Source of the DNA: Acidobacteriota bacterium
GTDB lineage: Bacteria; Acidobacteriota; Terriglobia; Terriglobales; Acidobacteriaceae
Direction: 5' to 3'
Assembly: GCA_031296115.1 (NCBI GenBank)
Contig: JARLGI010000023.1
Coordinates: 62,001-126,000 of the forward strand
Length of the DNA: 64,000 nt
The position numbers and the translations under genes were made by a program. Below are positions 7,444 to 16,021 of this stretch, piece after piece; position 1 is the first letter of the stretch, and each line of letters opens with the position of its first letter. A model generated the notes under the pieces. The model did no database searches. It saw nothing but the letters and a program-made list of their open reading frames with translations, and was not told the DNA's origin.

Positions 7444-8574
7444 TTATTGAAAAATCTCGCGCACCTTGTTCAGCAGCGAGCGGCTGACCGGCTTGTTCTC
7501 CACCGAAGTCAGCGCCTGCAGCTCTTCCAGCAGTTCGCGTTGCCGCTTGCTGAGCTTGGCCGGCGTCTGCACCTTCACCTCAACGAACAGATCGCCGCGG
7601 CCGTGGCCGTTCAGGACCGGCACGCCTTTGCCCTTTGCCTTGAAGGTGGTCCCTGTCTGCGTACCTTCCGGCACTTTCAGCGTGTATTCGCCATCAAGCG
7701 TCGGCACCTGGATCTCGGTACCCAGCGCCGCCTGCGGTACCGAGATGGGCACCACGCAGTACAGGTTCTTGCCCTCGCGCTCGAAGAAGGAATGCTCTTT
7801 GGCATGCAGCACGACGTAAAGATCGCCGGGAGGCCCGCCGTACAAACCGGCTTCGCCCTCGCCGTTATAGAGAATGCGCGCCCCTTCTTCGACGCCGGCC
7901 GGGACCTTCACCGTCACCGTGCGCTCGCGCTGGATGCGCGCCTGGCCTTTGCACTTGGGGCAGGGATCGACAATCAGTTTGCCTGAGCCCTGGCAGGTGT
8001 TGCAGGTGCGCGCGATGGCGAAGAACCCCTGCTGATAGCGCACCTGGCCATTGCCACCGCAGGTAGTGCAGGTGATGGGCCGCTTGCCGGCAGCCACTCC
8101 GCCGCCTTTGCAGGCATCGCACTCTTCCATCCGCCGCACTTGCACCTGCTTGGTAACGCCGAAGACCGCTTCTTCGAACTCCAGTGTCAGGTCCTCGCGC
8201 AGGTCAGCGCCACGTTGCGCGCGCGAACGGCGACGTCCGCCGCCCTGGCCGAAGATGTCGCCGAAACCGAAGAGGTCGCCAAAGATGTCCTGGAAGTCGA
8301 CGGTGGTGGCGTCGAACCCGCCAAAGCCGCCCGCTCCGTTGGTCACGCCGGCATGACCAAAGCGGTCGTAACGCGCGCGTTTATCGCCGTCGGCCAGAAT
8401 CGCGTAGGCCTGGCTGCATTCCTTGAAGCGCTCCTCCGACTCGGGATTGTCGGGATTGCGATCAGGATGATACTGCAGCGCCAGCTTACGATAGGCGCTC
8501 TTGATCTCCTGGTCGGTCGCCGTACGGGAGACGCCCAGAACTTCGTAGTAGTCGCGTTTTACGTTAGTCGCCAG
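7444..8574 (-). CDS. dnaJ: Chaperone DnaJ (Hsp40)
   Basis: 376 residues if started at 8574, equal to E. coli DnaJ. The J domain (KRDYYEVLGVSRTAT near the start, then YHPDRNPDNP with the HPD tripeptide), a Gly/Phe-rich linker with GFGDIFGQGGGRRRS, four zinc-finger CxxCxGxG repeats (CDACKGGG, CTTCGGNG, CNTCQGSG, CPKCKGQA) and the substrate-binding C-terminal domains are all present. It stimulates DnaK ATPase and delivers substrates. No ATG, GTG or TTG lies between the upstream in-frame TAA (8585 area) and the J domain. The best start is CTG at 8574-8572, 9 nt after AAGG, giving MATNVKRDYYEV. It is in the hrcA-grpE-dnaJ set; dnaK is not adjacent. Confidence 0.95.
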   Translation of the reverse strand: MATNVKRDYYEVLGVSRTATDQEIKSAYRKLALQYHPDRNPDNPESEERFKECSQAYAILADGDKRARYDRFGHAGVTNGAGGFGGFDATTVDFQDIFGDLFGFGDIFGQGGGRRRSRAQRGADLREDLTLEFEEAVFGVTKQVQVRRMEECDACKGGGVAAGKRPITCTTCGGNGQVRYQQGFFAIARTCNTCQGSGKLIVDPCPKCKGQARIQRERTVTVKVPAGVEEGARILYNGEGEAGLYGGPPGDLYVVLHAKEHSFFEREGKNLYCVVPISVPQAALGTEIQVPTLDGEYTLKVPEGTQTGTTFKAKGKGVPVLNGHGRGDLFVEVKVQTPAKLSKRQRELLEELQALTSVENKPVSRSLLNKVREIFQ

Positions 8575-8647
8575 AAGCGTTTACCTTTTTCAAAAGGGCG
8601 CACGTTCAGGTACGCCGGTCCAACTGATTGAACTCAATGTTGACGGG

Positions 8648-8792
8648 GGTGGCGCAGCGCTTCAGCGCTGCATCTACAAACACGTCATCCGCCGGCTTTA
8701 GCCGCTGAGGTCATTCAAAACCTTACCTCAGGCGCTAAAGCGCCAAAATCATCCGCCGCTGCAACTGCAGGCCTGAAGGCCTGCTCCACCCG
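8648..8792. repeat. Cluster of palindromic intergenic repeats
   Basis: Between grpE and dnaJ lie at least four short palindromes in about 145 bp: GCAGCGCTTCAGCGCTGC (8654-8671), GGCTTTAGCC (8694-8703), GGCGCTAAAGCGCC (8731-8744) and CAGGCCTGAAGGCCTG (8768-8783). The block starts GGTGGCGCAGCG and ends CTGCTCCACCCG, so the outer ends are also inversely related (GGTGG / CCACC). This is a REP/BIME-like mosaic. It could fold in mRNA between grpE and dnaJ. Confidence 0.7.
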
Positions 8793-8851
8793 AACTAGCT
8801 ATTGCGAACCCCTCGTGCTCGTCACTTCGAACTCGATGTAATCATGAAGTT

Positions 8852-9430
8852 TCAGTGGTTCGGATTACGCGCCACGCGCACCATCGCCGGACGCAGCAGC
8901 CGGTCCTTCAACTTGTAGCCGCGCTGCAGTTCGTCGATGACGTGATTGTCCTCGACCTCGTCGGTGTCCACCACTTGCACCGCCTGGTGTAAGTTGGGAT
9001 CGAAGGACTCACCTTCAGCCGGAATTGGTTGCACACCCAACTTCGCCAACACGTCGTGGAACTGCTTGTCGATGAGCGCGATACCCGAACGGAACTCTTC
9101 CAGCGAAGCCGCATCGGTCTTGAGCGCACGGTCAAGGCTGTCGAGGATCGGCAACAGGCTGCCGAGTGCGCCGGCCAGCGCATAATCGCGGAAGTCCTGC
9201 TGCTCTTTGGCGTTGCGCTTGCGAAAGTTGTCGAACTCGGCCTGCAGCCGTGCCAGCCGGTCCAGATACGCCGCTCTTTCCGCGAGCGCCTGTTCCAACT
9301 CGGATTCCGGCCCCTTCGCAGCCCCGGCCTGGGCAGCCGTCCGCGACCCGGAGCCGTCATTCTCTTCCGCTGGCGGAAGTTCGTGGTCCAGCTCCAGCTC
9401 AGCGTCAGAGCTTCCGTTGTGCTTCTTCAC
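8852..9430 (-). CDS. grpE: Nucleotide exchange factor GrpE
   Basis: 192 residues. A charged, low-complexity N-terminus (~1-50) is followed by the long coiled-coil (DRLARLQAEFDNFRKRNAKE) and the C-terminal beta domain (FDPNLHQAVQVVDT...LQRGYKLKDRLLRPAMVRVA), the GrpE signature. GrpE releases ADP from DnaK. Start is GTG at 9430 with AGGTGG a few bases upstream, 11 bp after the hrcA stop codon. It is co-transcribed with hrcA and separated from dnaJ by ~280 bp of repeats. Confidence 0.95.
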   Translation of the reverse strand: MKKHNGSSDAELELDHELPPAEENDGSGSRTAAQAGAAKGPESELEQALAERAAYLDRLARLQAEFDNFRKRNAKEQQDFRDYALAGALGSLLPILDSLDRALKTDAASLEEFRSGIALIDKQFHDVLAKLGVQPIPAEGESFDPNLHQAVQVVDTDEVEDNHVIDELQRGYKLKDRLLRPAMVRVARNPNH

Positions 9431-9441
9431 CTTCCCACCTT

Positions 9442-10491
9442 CTACGTTGATTCGTTCCAGAGATGGTCGAACAGGCGCGCGATATACGATACGGCGGTGA
9501 TGGTGTGCTCGTAATCCATGCGAGTCGGCCCGATAACGGCCAGCGAACCCATCACCTCATCGCCTACGCGCGCCGGCGTACCAATCAGTACAAAATTACT
9601 TAGATGCGGCATGGCGTCTTCCAGACCCACAACCACGCGTACCGCCTCTTGGCGGACGTCGAGATAGGCTGAAAGCAGGTCCACGATGCGCTGCTTCTCT
9701 TCCAGCGTAGCCAGCAGCTGGCGCAAGCGCTCCTTGTCCTGTTCGGTCACAACCAGGTTTGACGCGCCTTCCACGTACACCGCTTGCGCCGTGCCCTCGC
9801 TGGCCAGCGCTCCCTGCGAATACAGCTGCTCGACCGAGTGCATCAGGCGATCGTATTCGCTGCGCTCCTGCTGGACGCGGCGGGCGATCTCGTTGCACAG
9901 CGCCTCCATCTCCCAGCCGCGGAAATTCTGGTTGATGTAGGTGGCGGCGGCGTCAAGGTCAGCGGTGGACAGTTCGTCAATCAACCGGAGAACGCGGTCG
10001 CGCACCAGACCATTGCGAGTAACGACGACAGCCAGCACCTTCTTCTCGGCCATGCGCTGAAAGTAGACATGCTCCAGCGCATTGCGCTGCCCGGTACCCG
10101 AGGTGACGGTGACGCCCACCCCATGCGAAATCAGCGAGTGCACGTGCGAGGTACGCTCCATGAACTCCTGCACATCCTGGATGCCCTGCAGATTGCCCTG
10201 AATCAGGCCCTCGTCGGCGGGCGACAGGCGCGCCTCGCCGGTCAACTGCTTCACGTAGAAGCGGTAGGCCTGCGCGGTCGGTATACGGCCAGCCGAAGTG
10301 TGCGGTTGTTCCAGAAAACCGGCCTCGGCGAGATCCGCCATCACGTTGCGGATGGAGGCGGGGCTCAGGTTCTCGCGATTGCCGCGCGCCAGAGTGCGCG
10401 ATCCCACCGGCTCACCAGTCGAGATGTAGGTCTCGACGATGGCGGTCAGAATTTCGCGCTCACGGCGTCCGATGTTGGGAGTGCTACCCAT
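9442..10491 (-). CDS. hrcA: Heat-inducible transcription repressor HrcA
   Basis: 349 residues. Winged-helix N-terminus (REREILTAIVETYISTGEPV, then SPASIRNVMADLAEAGFLEQ and PHTSAGRIPTAQAYRFYV) and C-terminal GAF-like domain ending with IGPTRMDYEHTITAVSYIA. HrcA binds CIRCE operators and represses class I heat-shock genes; its activity depends on GroEL in the studied systems. A CIRCE site lies 101 bp upstream of the ATG at 10491, next to a good sigma-70 promoter, so the gene is autoregulated. Confidence 0.97.
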   Translation of the reverse strand: MGSTPNIGRREREILTAIVETYISTGEPVGSRTLARGNRENLSPASIRNVMADLAEAGFLEQPHTSAGRIPTAQAYRFYVKQLTGEARLSPADEGLIQGNLQGIQDVQEFMERTSHVHSLISHGVGVTVTSGTGQRNALEHVYFQRMAEKKVLAVVVTRNGLVRDRVLRLIDELSTADLDAAATYINQNFRGWEMEALCNEIARRVQQERSEYDRLMHSVEQLYSQGALASEGTAQAVYVEGASNLVVTEQDKERLRQLLATLEEKQRIVDLLSAYLDVRQEAVRVVVGLEDAMPHLSNFVLIGTPARVGDEVMGSLAVIGPTRMDYEHTITAVSYIARLFDHLWNEST

Positions 10492-10559
10492 GTCCTGCCA
10501 AGCTAACCTTTTTATTTTGCAACAATTTAGCGAGATATGACCAACAGTGCCGCATGTTC

Positions 10560-10589
10560 ATTCTAGGAACCTGCATAGCCCGGTGTCAA
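10560..10589 (-). promoter_or_regulatory. Sigma-70-type promoter of hrcA-grpE-dnaJ
   Basis: On the minus strand: TTGACA (-35, 10589-10584), 18-nt spacer, TAGAAT (-10, 10565-10560). Transcription would start near 10553 and give a ~60-nt leader before hrcA. The CIRCE operator ends 3 bp upstream of the -35 hexamer. Confidence 0.75.
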
Positions 10590-10591
10590 GG

Positions 10592-10618
10592 TTGGCACTC
10601 CCGTCAACGGAGTGCTAA
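10592..10618. promoter_or_regulatory. CIRCE operator (HrcA binding site)
   Basis: TTGGCACTC-N9-GAGTGCTAA, against the consensus TTAGCACTC-N9-GAGTGCTAA; one mismatch in 18 defined positions (A to G in the left arm). The spacer is CCGTCAACG, exactly 9 nt. It lies directly upstream of the -35 box of the hrcA promoter, so HrcA bound here would block RNA polymerase. Confidence 0.93.
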
Positions 10619-10772
10619 GAGCGCTGAAAAACTCGTCCGCGATAGCAAAAGCCCCGGACAGGCAGTGCTGCCCAGCCACCCTTTGCAGACTCGGTGTCGA
10701 ATCGATCAGTGTGGACTCACTTGCGAGATGAGATTTATCGCCAGCTACCCAAGCAGGGAGTCTACCTTTCTG

Positions 10773-11188
10773 CTAAGGCTGCTCAGAGATTATCCAAGGA
10801 CACTTTCGCGCCGGAGAATTCGACCACCAAAACATTTTCGCCGAAGTCACCTGTCGATTCTGGCAAGCGTGTGGCATCCGCAAAAAAAACTGAAAGCCGG
10901 AACCAGCATCGATCATGCGCTCCCCCGGTTCAATCAGCCCTCCGCTGAAATAGAACCATCCGCTGTACACCCATAAACCTCGCCTTCTTTCGCTGGATCG
11001 ATCCCAAGCTGATCTAGAACGCGGCGAAAAGTCTCAGGGTAGGCTGTGCTCCGCTGGGCCGCGAAGTTCCGGCAATGGGAGCAGCCGCACTCCTCGGCAT
11101 CGCCGCTCGTCATCCCGGCGTAGGCTCTTTGAGTCCGCTCACGGTCGTAGAGGATCTTCTGATCGCCCAACTGCAGCTGCTCCATCAT
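10773..11188 (-). pseudogene. Conserved small protein with CGCSHC motif, multiply frameshifted
   Basis: On the minus strand, 11188-10934 reads a convincing protein start with AYAGMTSGDAEECGCSHCRN, then FRRVLDQLGIDPAKEGEVYG. The frame then breaks, and VYSGWFYFSGGLIEPGERM, then DAGSGFQFF continue in the next frame. At a run of eight A (8 T on this strand, 10882-10889 area) the sense moves again: ADATRLPESTGDFGENVLVV, EFSGAKV follow in a third frame. Finally PWIISEQP and TAG appear back in another frame at 10773. Joined, these give one ~135-residue protein with no gaps in meaning, so the gene had at least three disruptions. Function unknown; CxCxxC resembles a metal or Fe-S site. Confidence 0.65.
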
Positions 11189-11378
11189 GCCGTTGATTAT
11201 GGCCTATCGAAGGCTTATCCGAAACGGGCGAACGGTAAACACCCCCTTTCACAACCAATCCGGGGGTCGTGGCGTGGATCACTCGTCAAATGGCGATTTG
11301 GCGCCCTTCAGTTACGCCCCACGTGCTTCAGCCAGGAACGTTAACTACGCTCCGGAGCTTCGTACAAGTGCAAAAAAA

Positions 11379-12227
11379 CTACTGGATTTCGATGACGCTG
11401 CCGCCAGCCGATTCTTGCACTTCCTTAGTCCGCTCGATGACACGGTGGGTGAAGGCGAACAGCGACTTGGCGTGCGGGGACTGGTCGCCATCAAGCACGA
11501 CGGGTTGGCCGCTGTCCCCGCCTTTGCGGATGTCGGGACTAAGCTCGATGCTACCGAGGAACGGCACGTCGAACTGCTTGGCAGTGCGCTCGCCGCCGCC
11601 CTTGGAGAAGACGTCGATCTCGTGCTGGCAGTGCGGGCACACGAAGAAGCTCATGTTCTCGACGATGCCGAGGATATCCACCTTCACCTGGCGGAACATC
11701 TCGATGGCCTTGCGCGCGTCCTGCAGCGAAACATCGCTGGGCGTGGTAACGATGACCGCTCCGGTCACGGGCACGGTCTGCACCAGCGAGATGACGACGT
11801 CGCCGGTGCCGGGCGGCAGATCGATGATGAGGTAGTCGAGCTGGCCCCACTCCACCTCGCTGAGAAACTGTTTCACGATGGAATGCAGCATGGGCCCGCG
11901 CCACACCAGCGGTTTGTCGCCCGGGCTCAGGAAGCCCACGGAGATGACCTTCAGGCCGTAGCGTTCGGGCGGCAGAATGCGGCGTTCACCAACCACGTTG
12001 GGCGCCATGGTAGTGCCGAGCATCAGCGGGACGTTGGGCCCGTAGACGTCGGCGTCGAGCAGCCCGACTTTGTAACCCAGGCGCGCCAGGGCGATGGCCA
12101 GGTTGACGGCGAGCGTGGTTTTGCCGACGCCGCCTTTGCCGGAACCGACGGCGATGATGCTGTCCACGCCGGGAAGGGGCTGCGGGCCGGCCGGTTGCTG
12201 GCCGGGCATGTGCGAATGAGAGCTCAC
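11379..12227 (-). CDS. mrp: Mrp/NBP35-family Fe-S carrier ATPase
   Basis: 282 residues. Deviant Walker A GSGKGGVGKTTLAVNLA (the KGGVGKT of MinD/Mrp ATPases), switch DADVYGPNVP, YLIIDLPPGTGD (Walker B) and the Mrp-specific NMSFFVCPHCQHE with the C-x-x-C that bridges an Fe-S cluster between monomers. Such proteins hold and transfer 4Fe-4S clusters to apo-enzymes. The N-terminal MIP18 (DUF59) domain found in longer Mrp proteins is missing. The start is taken as GTG at 12227; an ATG six codons later is possible. Confidence 0.93.
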   Translation of the reverse strand: MSSHSHMPGQQPAGPQPLPGVDSIIAVGSGKGGVGKTTLAVNLAIALARLGYKVGLLDADVYGPNVPLMLGTTMAPNVVGERRILPPERYGLKVISVGFLSPGDKPLVWRGPMLHSIVKQFLSEVEWGQLDYLIIDLPPGTGDVVISLVQTVPVTGAVIVTTPSDVSLQDARKAIEMFRQVKVDILGIVENMSFFVCPHCQHEIDVFSKGGGERTAKQFDVPFLGSIELSPDIRKGGDSGQPVVLDGDQSPHAKSLFAFTHRVIERTKEVQESAGGSVIEIQ

Positions 12228-12314
12228 GAGAGGTGTACCTGACTTGTATGGGATGAGGTGCGCAAACCTTGATTATACGCATTCCGACGCGAACGTCATG
12301 CACCGCGGCGCTGC

Positions 12315-12860
12315 CTACTTCCGCTCGTACCGGAGCTTGAACTCCTGCACCCACTCGCCGTCTTTCTGCAGGAAGACGGCGAACCAGTAGGCGTTGTCGC
12401 CGTCGCGCACCAGCGTGGAGCGGACGTGATTGGTCTTGCCGTTGGGCTCATTGATTTCGAGATCCTGGTGGATAGTCTTCCCGTCGGCATCCGCCGTGGC
12501 GGTGCCGGTGGAAAACTGGCCTTCGGAGTTCGTGTAGTAGAAGCCGATGGTCTTGGTGGCGGGATTATAGGCGTAAAAGCCGTTGTAGTGCGGCTTGCCG
12601 TTGAAGTTGGCATTGAACTCGATGGCCTGGTGATTGGGCGCCCAGCGAATGTGGTTCTCCACGTGGGTCGTGGTGCCGCCGGAAGGGTCTTTAATGTCAG
12701 TCACCCATGTTCCGCCGGCCAGCCATGCAACGGGGGCCAGCGTCTCAGAGGCATTCAGCCCGGCGGGCTTCACCTGCGCCAGGCTTTGAGTTGAGAAAAG
12801 CGGAATCGAAAAAAGGGCAACCGACATAAAGAGCAACGCACAGCTGGAGCGGGTCATCAT
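12315..12860 (-). CDS. Secreted hypothetical protein (lipocalin/DUF1579-like)
   Basis: 181 residues from ATG 12860. The frame is open to 13124 but the upstream part has no signal, while from 12860 there is a clear signal peptide (MMTRSSCALLFMSVALFSIP to AQV). The mature part, ~155 residues, starts PVAWLAGGTWVTDIKDP and has repeated short beta-strand pattern (WAPNHQAIEFNANFNGK, TIGFYYTNSEGQFSTG, VQEFKLRYERK). The W-L-x-G-x-W opening is common in small secreted DUF1579/lipocalin-like proteins. Role unknown. It is transcribed divergently from cysK. Confidence 0.7.
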   Translation of the reverse strand: MMTRSSCALLFMSVALFSIPLFSTQSLAQVKPAGLNASETLAPVAWLAGGTWVTDIKDPSGGTTTHVENHIRWAPNHQAIEFNANFNGKPHYNGFYAYNPATKTIGFYYTNSEGQFSTGTATADADGKTIHQDLEINEPNGKTNHVRSTLVRDGDNAYWFAVFLQKDGEWVQEFKLRYERK

Positions 12861-13168
12861 GGGGTATGCCTCGGGGAAATGAATTGGCGATTGTGCCACG
12901 CCGAGGGACGACCCACAAGCGCAATGAGACCAACTGCTGCAGCTGATGGGCGAAGACCTTATGGAACAATGGTAGTCTATTGGCATTCCCGTTGATGGGG
13001 CGATGGATGTCGGGAATTCGTACATTCCCGCGTGCTTCTTGTGCGCATGGCGCCCGCCAATCGACATGTCTGTGCTGCTGTTGTTGTCGGTAGCGTTTTC
13101 GCGGAAGCTTTCACCCAAACTCAATCACCACCCTCTGGGAAATTGACCCAGAGTTTTCGGAGACCGTA
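12861..13168. other. Divergent intergenic region (secreted protein gene / cysK)
   Basis: 308 bp without a convincing gene. It must hold promoters for the leftward secreted-protein gene and rightward cysK-cysE. No repeat or riboswitch-like structure was recognised. The cysK ribosome binding site (CGGAG) is at 13158-13162. Confidence 0.5.
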
Positions 13169-14134
13169 ATGAAGATCGCTGACGACGTCACAGAATTAAT
13201 TGGCCACACACCCCTGGTGCGGCTGAACAAAGTAACCGCCGGGGCCAAGGCGACGGTAGTCGCCAAGCTGGAGAGCCAGAACCCCTGCAGCAGCGTGAAG
13301 GACCGCATAGGGGTCAGCATGATCAACGAGGCGGAGCGCGCGGGGAAGATCCACCCCGGCCGCACCACGCTGATCGAGCCCACCAGCGGCAATACCGGCA
13401 TCGCGCTGGCTTTTGTAGCGGCGGTGAAGGGTTACAAAATCATCCTTACCATGCCCGACACCATGAGCACCGAGCGCCGCGTCCTGCTGAAGGCCTTTGG
13501 GGCGGAGATCGTGCTGACTCCAGGACTCAAGGGCATGAAAGCCGCCATCGCCAGAGCAGAAGAACTGCTGGCCAAGACGCCAGGCGGCTACATGCTGCAG
13601 CAGTTCGACAATCCCGCCAATCCCAAGATTCACTTCGAGACCACCGGCCCGGAAATCTGGGAGGACACGGACGGCACAGCGGACATCCTCATCTCAGGCA
13701 TCGGCACCGGCGGAACGCTGACCGGCATTTGCCAGTACATCAAGCCGAAGAAGCCGTCGTTCAGGGCGATTGCCGTCGAACCGGTGGAAAGCCCCGTGCT
13801 CTCCGGAGGCTCGCCCGGCCCGCACAAAATCCAGGGCATTGGCGCGGGCTTCGTGCCCAGCATTCTGCGCACCGACTACATCGACGAGGTCATCCAAGTA
13901 TCCAGCGATGACGCGCTGACGATGGCCCGCCGTCTGGCCAAGGAAGAGGGCCTGTTGGTGGGCATTTCCTCAGGCGCGGCGGTGGTAGCGGCTTTGCGGG
14001 TTGCAGCGCGCGAAGAGAACGCGGGCAAGTTGATCGTGGTGATCATCCCATCGTTTGGTGAGCGCTACCTGAGCAGCCTGCTGTTCGAGCATCTGCGCAA
14101 CGAATCGCTGGCCATGGTGGCGGAAGGCGTATAG
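13169..14134 (+). CDS. cysK: Cysteine synthase A (O-acetylserine sulfhydrylase)
   Basis: 321 residues, PLP fold type II. PLP lysine lies in [17 protein letters not shown], the substrate loop is [16 protein letters not shown], and the phosphate-binding loop is [10 protein letters not shown]. The C-terminal [10 protein letters not shown] is typical of CysK. It makes cysteine from O-acetylserine and sulfide. The gene ends 3 bp before cysE, which makes its substrate, and the two proteins usually form the cysteine synthase complex. ATG at 13169 has GGAG 7 nt upstream. Confidence 0.97.
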   Translation: MKIADDVTELIGHTPLVRLNKVTAGAKATVVAKLESQNPCSSVKDRIGVSMINEAERAGKIHPGRTTLIEPTSGNTGIALAFVAAVKGYKIILTMPDTMSTERRVLLKAFGAEIVLTPGLKGMKAAIARAEELLAKTPGGYMLQQFDNPANPKIHFETTGPEIWEDTDGTADILISGIGTGGTLTGICQYIKPKKPSFRAIAVEPVESPVLSGGSPGPHKIQGIGAGFVPSILRTDYIDEVIQVSSDDALTMARRLAKEEGLLVGISSGAAVVAALRVAAREENAGKLIVVIIPSFGERYLSSLLFEHLRNESLAMVAEGV

Positions 14135-14137
14135 CAC

Positions 14138-14836
14138 ATGTTTCGCTCGATGCGGGAAGACATCGCTGCTGTGAAGGAACGCGATCCCGCGGCGCGCTAT
14201 TCCCTCGAACTTGTACTGCTCTATTCCGGGCTGCACGCGTTGTGGGGTTACCGCTTCCACCACTGGCTGTGGGTGCGCGGCTGGCGGTTCGCGTCGCGCG
14301 CACTGTCGCAGTGGGCCAAGGTCATCACCGGTATAGAAATCCATCCCGGAGCGGAAATCGGCCGGCGCTTGTTTGTCGATCACGGAATGGGAGTGGTCAT
14401 CGGGGAAACCACCATCATCGGCGATGATGTGACCCTCTACCAAGGCGTGACCCTCGGCGGCACCGGCAAAGAAACCGGCAAGCGGCATCCCACCATTGGC
14501 AATAACGTCGTGATTGGCGCGGGCGCCAAGGTGCTGGGCAACATCACCGTCGGCGAGAACTGCCGGGTCGGCGCCGGCTCGGTGGTGCTGCGCGATGTGC
14601 CCGACAATTCCACCGTGGTCGGCGTGCCCGCGCACATCGTCTTTCGCGAAGGCAAACGGGTGGTCATCACCGATCCCAAGCAGATCAACGACCCTCTCTC
14701 AGAGGCGCTGGCCGCCGTCGCTAACGAGGTCAGGAAGCTGAAGGAAGACGTTCGGCTACTGCAAGGCCGCGAGCCGTCCCCAACGAACGGCACCGACAAG
14801 TTGCAGCAGGTGATCGACATCGACTACCAGATCTGA
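14138..14836 (+). CDS. cysE: Serine O-acetyltransferase
   Basis: 232 residues, short CysE/EpsC type. N-terminal helical part ([17 protein letters not shown]) precedes left-handed beta-helix hexapeptide repeats. Conserved [40 protein letters not shown] and [19 protein letters not shown] contain the catalytic His and acetyl-CoA site. The C-terminal ~60 residues ([16 protein letters not shown] onward) are charged and helical. It acetylates serine with acetyl-CoA, the first step of cysteine synthesis, and would feed CysK encoded just upstream. The protein ends in isoleucine, which fits the usual CysE tail that docks into the CysK active site. Confidence 0.95.
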   Translation: MFRSMREDIAAVKERDPAARYSLELVLLYSGLHALWGYRFHHWLWVRGWRFASRALSQWAKVITGIEIHPGAEIGRRLFVDHGMGVVIGETTIIGDDVTLYQGVTLGGTGKETGKRHPTIGNNVVIGAGAKVLGNITVGENCRVGAGSVVLRDVPDNSTVVGVPAHIVFREGKRVVITDPKQINDPLSEALAAVANEVRKLKEDVRLLQGREPSPTNGTDKLQQVIDIDYQI

Positions 14837-14851
14837 GCAGATTGCTTTTCG

Positions 14852-15949
14852 CTAGTCTACCCAATCGGCAATGAAGATATTCGTCTCGTGCGGCTGCTTG
14901 CCGTTGCGGTTCGACGCCCACACCAGGCGCTTGCCATCCGAGGTGAACATGGGGAACGAGTCGAAGTCGGGATAGTAGGTGATGCGCTCCAGCCCGGTGC
15001 CGTCCAAGTTGATCACATACAGATCAAAGTCGCGGCCATTCTTCGGATCGTTCATGTTCGAGGCAAAGATGATGCGTTTGCCGTCGGGCAAGAAGAACGG
15101 GGCGAAATTGGCGGCGCCATTGTGCGTGACCTGGTGCTTGTTGCTACCGTCGGCGTCCATCACCCAGATTTCCAGGTTGCCGGGACGGATCAGTCCCTGC
15201 GCGTACAGCGCCTTGTAGTCGGCGATCTCTTGCGGCGTTTTGGGATGTTCGGCGCGATAGACAATCTTCTTGCCGTCGTACGACCAGAAAGGCCCGCCAT
15301 CGTAGCCGAGTTCGTGCGTAAGCTGCTTCACGTGGCGGCCGTCGGCGTCCATGGTGTAAATGTCGAGATCGCCGTTACGAGTGGAGGTGAAGGCTATCTT
15401 TTTTCCGTCACGAGTAATCGTAGCCTCGGCGTTGTAGCCGGGAGCATCGGTGAGCAGGCGGAGATCGCGGCCATCGAGCTTGGAGGTGTAGATCTTGTAC
15501 GTGCTGTAAATGGGCCAGACGTAACCGTGCGAGTAATCGGGTTTGGGAGGGCACTCCGGACTGGCAGCATGGGTTGAGGAAAACAGCATGCGATCGCCCA
15601 ACGGAAAGACGTAGCTGCAGGTGGTGCGGCCCTTGCCGGTGCTGATCAGTTTTGGCGTTGCTGGCTTGCCGTCAGGCGTATCCACCGGAATGATGTAAAT
15701 CTGGTCGCAGGGCACGCCGTCTCCCTGGTGCTGAAAGCTCAACAGTTTGTCGTCAGCGGAGAAGTACGCTTCGGCGTTCTGGCCACCCGCAGTGAGTTGG
15801 CGGACGTTACGCAGGTGCTTCTCTTCCCCGGGAACCAACAGGGGTGACGGCGCCGGCGGATTCGATTGTTGCGAATGCAATGGCACGGAGGCCGCGGCGG
15901 TTAGTAACAGGGCGGTTGTAAGTGCTGGAAGAGACGATTTCCGGAACAT
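14852..15949 (-). CDS. Secreted PD40/TolB-type beta-propeller protein
   Basis: 365 residues from ATG 15949. Signal peptide (FRKSSLPALTTALLLTAAA to LHSQQ), then repeated WD40-like/PD40 blades: SADDKLLSFQHQ, TRDGKKIAFTSTRNGDLDIY, SYDGKKIVYRAEH, LPDGKRIIFASNM and TSDGKRLVWASNRNG. The pattern (G-K-x-I/L-x-F/W-x-S-x-R/N) is the TolB-propeller signature. Such proteins in Acidobacteria are predicted to bind peptides or glycans outside the cell; no catalytic domain is attached here. Converges on cysE with 15 bp between stops. Confidence 0.85.
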   Translation of the reverse strand: MFRKSSLPALTTALLLTAAASVPLHSQQSNPPAPSPLLVPGEEKHLRNVRQLTAGGQNAEAYFSADDKLLSFQHQGDGVPCDQIYIIPVDTPDGKPATPKLISTGKGRTTCSYVFPLGDRMLFSSTHAASPECPPKPDYSHGYVWPIYSTYKIYTSKLDGRDLRLLTDAPGYNAEATITRDGKKIAFTSTRNGDLDIYTMDADGRHVKQLTHELGYDGGPFWSYDGKKIVYRAEHPKTPQEIADYKALYAQGLIRPGNLEIWVMDADGSNKHQVTHNGAANFAPFFLPDGKRIIFASNMNDPKNGRDFDLYVINLDGTGLERITYYPDFDSFPMFTSDGKRLVWASNRNGKQPHETNIFIADWVD

Positions 15950-16021
15950 CAACGGACTTACCTCGGAAATAGGAAGACAGAAACGCAGTCCCGAGGATAT
16001 CTGATTTTGCAGGATCAGTCT

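Noticed and set aside
10554-10976. Plus-strand open frames over CIRCE and the frameshifted gene
   Set aside because: Arg/Ser-rich frames opposite to clear minus-strand protein signal; CIRCE and the promoter lie inside them.
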